Of a DNA stretch of 64,000 bases, positions 56,890-64,000 are shown in pieces. Made by a program: the position numbers and the translations under genes. Location: positions 45,057,639 through 45,121,638 of the forward strand of contig NC_073694.1 in the NCBI RefSeq assembly GCF_029784165.1, read 5' to 3'. The DNA is from Wyeomyia smithii. Taxonomy: Eukaryota > Arthropoda > Insecta > Diptera > Culicidae. The notes beneath the pieces are model-generated. The model was not told the origin of the DNA. It did not search any database and saw nothing but the letters and a program-made list of their open reading frames with translations. Positions within the stretch are counted from its first letter, which is position 1; every line of letters begins with the position of its first letter.

Positions 56890-58010
56890 CGAACCCTCTA
56901 AATCGGAATTTAACTTCCAAGGCTTTGCTTTGCTTAAAAAATCAATATATTTCAAGATTTTTCAATTTTTTGTTTTTATTCAGACATGACACCAAAAAAC
57001 AAAAATTGTTGTCTTATGCCATTTTAAAATTGATTTCGCTGCTTTTGGTCTGTGAAAAGCTGTGTAAAATTATTTTAAAGTAGGTACTTAGAACCAAGAC
57101 TAAACTCAGAAAATGAAGCATGATTTCTAAAATAGCATCTACTGGTATCTAGAAAGCTGTTGAAAGCTAATTAAAATGAAAAATAATCCAGAAAACATTT
57201 TCAGTTGGATTTTCATAACCAACATAACTCCTTAAGAACAAAAAATGAGGGGTTCGATACTATTTTGAATTAATTGAATTATTCAGTATTAGTGTTTGTA
57301 TGAAGTTTCAGTCTACTTTATACATGAAAAAATTTGTTGGAGAACTTAAAGATGGCAGCAGTCTTCTTACTGGGAGATTGGCAGTAGAGCTCTCCTGAAC
57401 GAGGGCAAGGGAGCACCAACATTAACAACATTTAAGAATACTTTCAATATCATACCGGACTTATATTAGGTGAAATAACATTGCATGGTAATCAGGTGAA
57501 AAGTTATAAAATCAATCGGAACAACGACAGTTACTGAGGACTGAGTAACTTCTGGGCCACCATAACAACAAGAGCTAATATTGAATCCCGAGCACGATCG
57601 GGTACTCAGCTAGTAATAGTTAGATAATCTGGATAAACAAACCCGTTTGATCTTTTGATTGAAATTCTTTGAGAGACTTCATATTCAGCATAATAGTTTA
57701 TACAGGCTTGCAAGATTTTTTTCATTTTTCTTGGGGCCATAATATTCAAGAGGTTAATCACTATAAACATGGAAAAGATAATTAAATTTGCGGTAGGCAA
57801 TGCAATGCCATTATTTCATGCAGTGTTATTCGACAAAAATTTTGGCTTCAATAGCGCTTAAATAGCGCTTAAACTGGATGTTACAGCACGTTCTCTCGAG
57901 ATTCTGCTCTTGTCCTTTTTATGTGTAATGCGGCATAATGATACTGATATAACCGCTAAAGACTATTACTCTACAACTGAAAACAAATCATCAGTTAAAC
58001 ACAATTAAAA
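56890..58010. other. No gene seen
   Basis: AT-rich sequence with chance frames. Nothing assignable. Confidence 0.3.
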
Positions 58011-58016
58011 CCACAT

Positions 58017-58318
58017 TAGGCGTCATTAATAAATTACGTAACGCTTATAGGGGAGAGGGGGATACCATTGAACGTTACGAATTAGAGGAGAGAGGAGGTA
58101 AAACCAGCGTCATGCAAAAAAAAAATCTCCGAAAAGGCTATAATTTTCCTCCAAAAACGAGCATTTGTATTAGGCAAATTTTTCTTCGGCATTGCGTAGT
58201 TATTATGAGGAGGTACGTGATGGCGTTACGTTTTGTTACATATAGGATGGGGTGGGAGGGGGTTTCTATCTGTAAAAAATCAGCTTTCTGCGTTTCGTAA
58301 TTTATGAATGTCGCCTTA
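58017..58318. mobile_element. Palindromic MITE of the GTTACGTAA family, copy 2
   Basis: The left end AGGCGTCATTAATAAATTAC and right end GTAATTTATGAATGTCGCCT are inverted repeats of about 27 bp. GTTACG motifs and G-rich text occur inside. It is close in length and ends to 42310-42568 but the interior is more diverged. Confidence 0.82.
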
Positions 58319-58339
58319 TCTAATTTTAAACTATAAATA

Positions 58340-58455
58340 CTGAGAGAGAATAGGTGATAAAAAAACCGCCAATTTGGCAACTGGGTTTCACATGTCAAAA
58401 GGGGCAGAGCTCTTCTCGAAGCGCAATGTTGACAAACTTTTCATTCTGCTCGTAG
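58340..58455 (+). repeat. Dispersed repeat pair, copy 2
   Basis: It shares the CCGCCAATTTGGCAAC core and flanking blocks with 13040-13165 in the same orientation. It lies between two inverted-repeat elements. Confidence 0.7.
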
Positions 58456-59331
58456 GGGAACTGCTCCATTATTCATCTCATTAAGCCGATATTCAAGAAG
58501 AATGCACGGATTAAACAACAAACTTTCAGGAAATCATTGAACAAATAAACAAAATACGCCTACGTGCTCTTATAGAATCGTTCAGTATTGTAAAGTGTTT
58601 AGTAAACTTAGCTAGATTGATCCTGAATTTTGTAAAACAAACCATTTTTCACAACGCTTCCATATTCATCTCAAAACTTAAATCACTGCTCAATAATTCA
58701 TCTCACGACGCCCCCATATCCATCACACTGCAATGCACTGTTAATCATGAATGAATCACATTATCATGAATGAACGTAGCCGCAGACCGTCGTAGTAGGT
58801 TACCTAGATATCCGCTGTTACGTGCAAATATGGTAACCTAGGTAACCACTGCAGTGCTGTCCATTTATGTCAATTATGTCGGAATAATTCAACATTTTCA
58901 GTATGATTCGTTCGTATTAACAGAAACCGATTTGGCATCTTCTGATTTTTCTTCAAGGCAGTGAAAACAGATGAAAATACATAGAGTTGAAATTTAGGAA
59001 TTGTAGAAATTCATCTCATATATTTCTGCTAATTCAAGCTGGTTTTTGGAAATTTGAGATGAACGTTTCAAAGATTAAAGTATTCTTAGTGTAGTGAGTG
59101 ATTTTGTTTAATAATTAAAATAAAAAATGGTCCGCTTGTGATGAGAAAAACTTTGGTTGGCTGCTGAACGAGTCCCGTTGTAGCCGTACATGTAGCCGCG
59201 GATTTTGTTTTCTGAGGTAGGTGATTGAAATAAATGAGTTTTCGAGTGCAGATGCCTGACTATTATATCAAATGTAGAGCTTTTAAGTGAGTTTTTGAGG
59301 ATTCTACTTAATGAGAAATCAGTTCCCCTAC
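58452..59331. mobile_element. 880-bp inverted-repeat element with GTAGGGGAACTG ends
   Basis: A perfect 12-bp inverted repeat (58452-58463 and 59320-59331) is extended by a further CTCATTAAG match. ATTCATCTCA recurs within. No transposase frame is seen. It may be a non-autonomous DNA element or a chance pairing inside a larger repeat. Confidence 0.55.
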
Positions 59332-59334
59332 ATC

Positions 59335-59715
59335 GCAGAAACCGTGAAGGTGTGAAATTTTTTGTTTAGGTATGTTTAATTTTTGCACTTTCACCACAAT
59401 TGATAATTACACCGGTCAACACAGGTATGGCTCAAACCAGAAAAAATGGAACATCAAGGTTCTTAGCCATTTCTGTGAATTTGGAGGCCTTCAGCCACTA
59501 ATATTTTTTCAGAGACTTAAACGAGTTTTCTCGTAAAACATAACGTTGAAGCGACGAACCCGGCGAGCAATTACTATGCGAACTCTCACACAAGTTGTCG
59601 CGTTTTGGTAATGGTTAGCGGCACCACAAATAACAGGAATGGTTAAAAAGCTATAATCTTTCTAGGGCAGCTGTTTCGAGCAGCACTAATGGCAGCACTT
59701 TTTTTCGCTTCTGTC
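59335..59715. other. No gene seen
   Basis: AT-rich intergenic sequence. Nothing assignable. Confidence 0.3.
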
Positions 59716-59719
59716 GACC

Positions 59720-60385
59720 AGTGTTATTTGGTTGACTATACAAAAGGTTTGTGAGCCTTCGATTAAAAATCGCTGTGATAATGAAATTTTGGAGCATTCC
59801 TTACTCATTGTTTAGCAATAGATCAACAAAATCGTATATAGATAAACATTTTTACAGAAAAAAATTAAAACAAAAAACTGATTTTAAGGAGGAGTATTCC
59901 ACAAAAAACTTTATTTTGACGTGTCAGCAAGTTTTTTTCTTTTCAATTTTTCCACAACTTTGCTGAAGGAAGCAATCTGGTACCTATAATAAAAATTAGA
60001 AAAAATATTTCTTTTATCTAACTGTTAGGTGGATTGATCGAAAAACCGAAAACGTCAATAGTAAGGCCTTGTTCTATGTAAAAAAATTTGTTGAAGACAT
60101 TGAGTACATAAAATCGATTTTTCACAGTCCAATCTGAAACGATTACGGTTCTTCGAGGTTGACCACTGTGCACTGTGGGATTTTCAAGTATTTCTTTCCA
60201 CCAATTGTAAATGTCATGAAATATAATAGTTGGAATGTGTGGAAAATATTTAGAAAATTATTGGTGATTGAAAAACGTGCTTTACATTAAGTATTACTCC
60301 ATTTTTATATCTCTTTTTTGTACTTTACGATCTTCAAAAGGGCATTTTTCAAAAATGTACCGTACGACGATTTCGAAAACGGAAG
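59720..60385 (+). repeat. Dispersed repeat, fullest copy in the window
   Basis: Its left part matches 15125-15240 and its right part matches 11740-12280, all in the same orientation. It is AT-rich and non-coding. Ends are not defined by inverted repeats that I can see. Confidence 0.8.
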
Positions 60386-60500
60386 GATATAACATTCTCT
60401 GGTGTTGGTTTAATAGTTCAGCAATAAAAAAATCGAATGGCTAGGCTAGTCAAATGTTTAACAATATTTCAGGAGACATTTCTGAAATGCTTTAGAAAGC

Positions 60501-61178
60501 ATGAGCAAGCGATCATTTCAAAATATGAGCAGCTTTGTATTGTGCAAATTTTTGGTAGTTGGCATCTTCTTGCACAAACGCGCAGTTGCGCACGGCCCTT
60601 GTACTAATTTTTTTTCTGCCACCCTGTGTTTTGAAGAGTTGCTTGGAAGATATCAATTTTATATGACCCAAGCCTGCGGTTGTACACTGTCTAACCTTTT
60701 TCTTAGACTGGGTTTTTTGAGAAAAGTATTAGGTAGAATCAAATTAATAATAAAGTTATTTCCTCCCAGCTTAATTGATCTGACCTGTTCTTGGGTGGAT
60801 TTTCTGGCCCAGTATAGCAGGATAACATATCACGGTTTGGTTGATTACATTTTCACTTCGCCATTAAGTCCATTCAAGTCCATTCACTCAAACTTCGTTA
60901 CGAATTATGTGGCACCCTCTGCCACCGTCGCTGTCTTCGTCGTCGGTAACGGCGAAACCCGAACGGCAGCAGAATATAGAGGTAATGAAAGCATTAATAA
61001 TGCCGCTTCAATGAGCGAACCTTTCGGCGTTCCGAGCCTTATGGGCTTTGCACTTCAGGACGGGATATACACCTACCGTCCGTGTATGCAGGGGAAAATC
61101 TACCGCCAAGACTCAAATGTCACACGCCAACCGGGGAACGGGTGCATTATGTGTGATGTTGATAGAGGCGGAGCTTAA
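60501..61178 (+). CDS. Hypothetical 225-codon open frame, not recognised
   Basis: It is the second longest open frame in the window. It starts MSKRSFQNMSSFVLCKFLVV, has Cys- and Leu-rich hydrophobic parts in the first half, and a more polar second half with CIMCDVDRGGA at its end. There is no domain, no splice evidence and no homology that I recognise. The second half (60900-61180) is richer in GC and could be a fragment of something coding or a repeat. It may be chance. Confidence 0.2.
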   Translation: MSKRSFQNMSSFVLCKFLVVGIFLHKRAVAHGPCTNFFSATLCFEELLGRYQFYMTQACGCTLSNLFLRLGFLRKVLGRIKLIIKLFPPSLIDLTCSWVDFLAQYSRITYHGLVDYIFTSPLSPFKSIHSNFVTNYVAPSATVAVFVVGNGETRTAAEYRGNESINNAASMSEPFGVPSLMGFALQDGIYTYRPCMQGKIYRQDSNVTRQPGNGCIMCDVDRGGA

Positions 61179-61184
61179 AGGTGG

Positions 61185-64000
61185 AATTCTTCAATTACAA
61201 AAAAAAAATATATATATATATCGGAGCACGCTGCCAAGAGAAAAAAAAAACCTATTAGCGAAGTAGATTGGCTTTCATCCGCTGCGCCGTCTGGCTCATT
61301 GCGTGGCGGTAATCAGGCAGCGAACTCTGCTTACATCAGGAAATGGGCTTTTGAATGGTTTCTTGAAATGACGTCGATTGCGAACCGAACCGGAGCTAGC
61401 AGGTTGTGGCTTTGGTAAGCCATGCGGGTTCAACTTGAAGTGAGCTACCGTGCAGCTCCTTTCACGATGTAATTTTTATTTTTTTTTTGAGGTCACAGGT
61501 AAGGACCTGAAAGGTGGGGTGGAAGGTTTCGTTGCCTATTTCATACACTTGTAGTTAAAACGAACTGCTAGGTCAGAGCGCGAGGTAATAAAGATGCTAG
61601 ATTTAAACTATAACATGTGCCAGCATTTTAACTGCGAACGACTTCACATATCGTTCTTGATTTCCATACTATTGACGTCCGTCCGTCCGTCGTTTGTCCT
61701 GCACGGAGAGCAGCAGCGTGCAGTGGAACGTAAAATTGTTTTCGCTCTTGTAGCGATTCCTATCGCGTGATAAATGACGATGGCAGAGGCAAAGAGCGAA
61801 AAATAACATCATAAACGAAATGAGTTCGTGCAATTATCCGACACCTTGAAGATCGGGAAACGTGATGGTGAAATGGGTGCGTGACATATGTGCGAAATGT
61901 ACCAGTAACAGATTTAAATACTAGAACCTTTAAGATAAAAATAGGCTTTTTTATTCGAATTGGTAATAGGCATTTAAAACTTCCAGGTTTCACAGCTACA
62001 CAAAAGGCGCGAGTGCATAATATGAACTAAAATCCTCTGGCTCACGTGATTCCGGTTTACCATGGTACGGGTTTTTTGCTCCGACAATTCGCAGACTTCT
62101 CGTGTAGCAGCAGGCGGGTAAGAAAGTATACGGCAAGAACCATTATTCCGCTCCGGTTGCCGTGTCGCCATCTGTCGTCGTGCGATCCGATTAAAAACGT
62201 GCTCCTGGTCGGAACTTTTTAATCTCATAAATTGGATACGATAAATCGCGCACAGAAGGTCGAGAGCGAGAAAAAAGAAAAAAAACTCGCACAGCGAAGA
62301 TGTGCGGTGCACTTCCATCATGCGGAAAAGGGCTGGGATCAAGGGAATATTTAATTAACGTTTTATAACCACTAAAACACTTTCTACTTGGTCCTTGCCG
62401 TACGATCGCGCGCGTTCGATTCTCGTTTTAAGTCAATTAATAATGTGCTGCATGTAGCGCGAACCGGCAGCCGCCGAATGCTGTCACCGTTGTCAGCGAT
62501 GATGGGATATTTTTAGCCGCCGACGCCGTCGTCAACGTTCGTCAACGCAATCGCCAACACCATTGACACAGTAGTTGGCGACGACGACGAGCGACGCACG
62601 GCGCAGGCAGGAAAGTGGTATTCAGGTCGTAAAGATGTCAATTAATTCGTAAAGATTGGCCTTAATCGAGCGCAGTTATCGAGAGTTGGAGTTATAGCTT
62701 CGGAACGGATGACAAATTTCGCATTCCGTCGTAAAATGACAGTTTATGGCCGACGAAACATCACTTGTTGACGGTTTCGGATAGAACTATTTCGAATGCA
62801 AATTTAAAATCTGCCAAGCAGACAAGTTACACGGCACGTATTTCTTATCAAAAGCTGGGATCTGAGTGGCGGCAAATGTATTCGCTTTTTTATGACGGTA
62901 GTTATGATTTGGAGTGTTAGTTTCATGCTCGACTAAAATATTCCTCAAACTAGAAATAAGATCAGCTATCATGATATGAAATTCATATGACAAAATTGAA
63001 ATACATTTATTGCAGTTCTTCATGAAAAGGCTAGTCCTTATCGGCCAGCACAACGTTGTTGCATCAGTATCTAATGGATAACTAGCGTCAACTGCCTAAG
63101 TGTTGTCAAAAGTACAATCCGCTTGGAACGAAGCGAACGGCAAAATCGTTATTTATTACCTCGCTGTCAATATATAGTAACACTAATCCTCGAGAACAGC
63201 CTCGCGTTGGGGTTGGTTGGAACCCGAGGTTTCCAATTAGCGTTCGCTCGCTGCTTGACGGGTTGGCGTTGACGATTACTAACGATGAGGTTAGTTAGCT
63301 TCGATTGCGTTACAGCAGGAACTCACTTGTCTTTGCGTCAGTCCTCGTTTTGTGACGTTCAAGTTCTTACGATTTCGCACAACACTTCTATGGAGTTGGC
63401 AATACCTTCTAAAATTTCAGTGAAAATTTCGGATTTTTGTGGTAAGCATATTCACGTCGTAGAGCTTTTGTGTGTTTCTATGCATTGAAAAAAAGCACAG
63501 TTTCAAAACCAACCCATGTCCGTCGATCCCATTTCGGGGGAAAAATTGTAGAAACATGTTGCTAACCAAGGCGTCTCTCTTCCGAGCAGATCCAGTCAAT
63601 CTGCATACCATGCATCGAATGCAATTGAATGTGATGCAGATCGAGCATGAAGGGTGCATGACTCAACTGTCGCACTTACGCTCCGCCATGCTGCATATTG
63701 ACTAGATTGTGCTGAGTATCTCGGTAAAACGAGTAAAAAAAAGGGAAGCACATCAAATGCATCCTCCAAAACCTCGTCGATATAGCGCTTGACGACAACC
63801 AACGGCTAGGGCTAAGCTTTGCTGGATCAGTCGAATCCCGGAGGGAGCAAGTGCGGGGAGGGCCAAGTGCGCGTCAAGACGAACTACTTGATATGCAGTG
63901 ACGATAGTACTGAGGACTGCCTGTCTGTCTTCTGTGGAAAGCTGCAGTTTCCAAATGTCGTACAGCGGAGTGCGGGTTATTTTTTATTCGTGACAAGTAA
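61185..64000. other. Unassigned region, locally GC-richer
   Basis: The segments 62400-62640 and 63180-63320 are GC-richer and hold GACGACGACGAG- and GTCCGTCCGTCCGTCG-like patches (the latter at 61678-61693). Such composition is common around promoters or 5' UTRs in this kind of genome, but no start site or exon can be shown. Open frames here are below 125 codons and not recognised. Confidence 0.3.

Noticed and set aside
1..64000. Endogenous viral elements such as those of flavi- or rhabdoviruses, common in Aedes
   Set aside because: I looked for their replicase or nucleoprotein-like frames and saw none. Every coding relic recognised is a retrotransposon or DNA transposon.

Overview
The window looks like nuclear DNA of a culicine mosquito, most likely an Aedes species. 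The grounds are an AT-rich background, a protein gene broken by a multi-kilobase intron, and dense decayed repeats: non-LTR retrotransposons of several clades, Tc1/mariner relics, tRNA-derived SINEs and many palindromic MITE-like elements. There is nothing prokaryotic here: no operons, no CRISPR, no rRNA. The species call is an inference from repeat content.

Only one host protein gene is well supported, on the minus strand from about 33.9 kb down to 21.7 kb. Its first coding exon (33360-33884) encodes a Gln/His-rich N-terminus and an acidic segment. A 9.5-kb intron full of transposon relics follows. The large second exon (22339-23844) encodes a Ser/His-rich disordered protein. The junction is in frame. 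The second exon either reads through to a stop (676 aa) or splices in frame to a third exon (21744-22084) giving a different C-terminus (785 aa). I cannot assign a family. A repeated G-T-x-E-N-I-Y motif and Pro-rich stretches suggest an adaptor or scaffold protein; that is inference.

Layout. 0-1.25 kb: 5' part of an I-group non-LTR retrotransposon on the minus strand, cut by the window edge. 2-5.7 kb: fragments of other repeats and non-LTR elements (RTE-type endonuclease, a reverse-transcriptase relic). 5.9-20 kb: intergenic DNA with MITEs, a mariner N-terminal relic and a 5'-truncated non-LTR 3' end with a poly(A) tail. 21.7-33.9 kb: the host gene, its big intron holding an LOA-like ORF2 relic, a Tc1/mariner relic and SINEs. 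35-42 kb: A/G-biased degenerate sequence, a SINE-like sequence and a mariner-group transposase 3' end. 42.3-44.7 kb: an RTE-type ORF2 relic abutting a Jockey-like RT fragment, the junction lying inside one open frame. 44.9-48.3 kb: purine-rich DNA and two tandem 1.4-kb copies of a dispersed repeat. 48.4-51.7 kb: less repetitive DNA, unassigned. 52.2-59.3 kb: a near-complete palindrome of about 450 bp, a Jockey-like relic, a foldback element with terminal tandem arrays, and two more inverted-repeat elements. 59.7-64 kb: a dispersed repeat copy, one unexplained 225-codon frame and unassigned DNA.

No clearly new biological system is visible. The most unusual items are the unrecognised host protein with alternative C-termini, the 450-bp palindrome, the foldback element and the retrotransposon-retrotransposon fusion frame.
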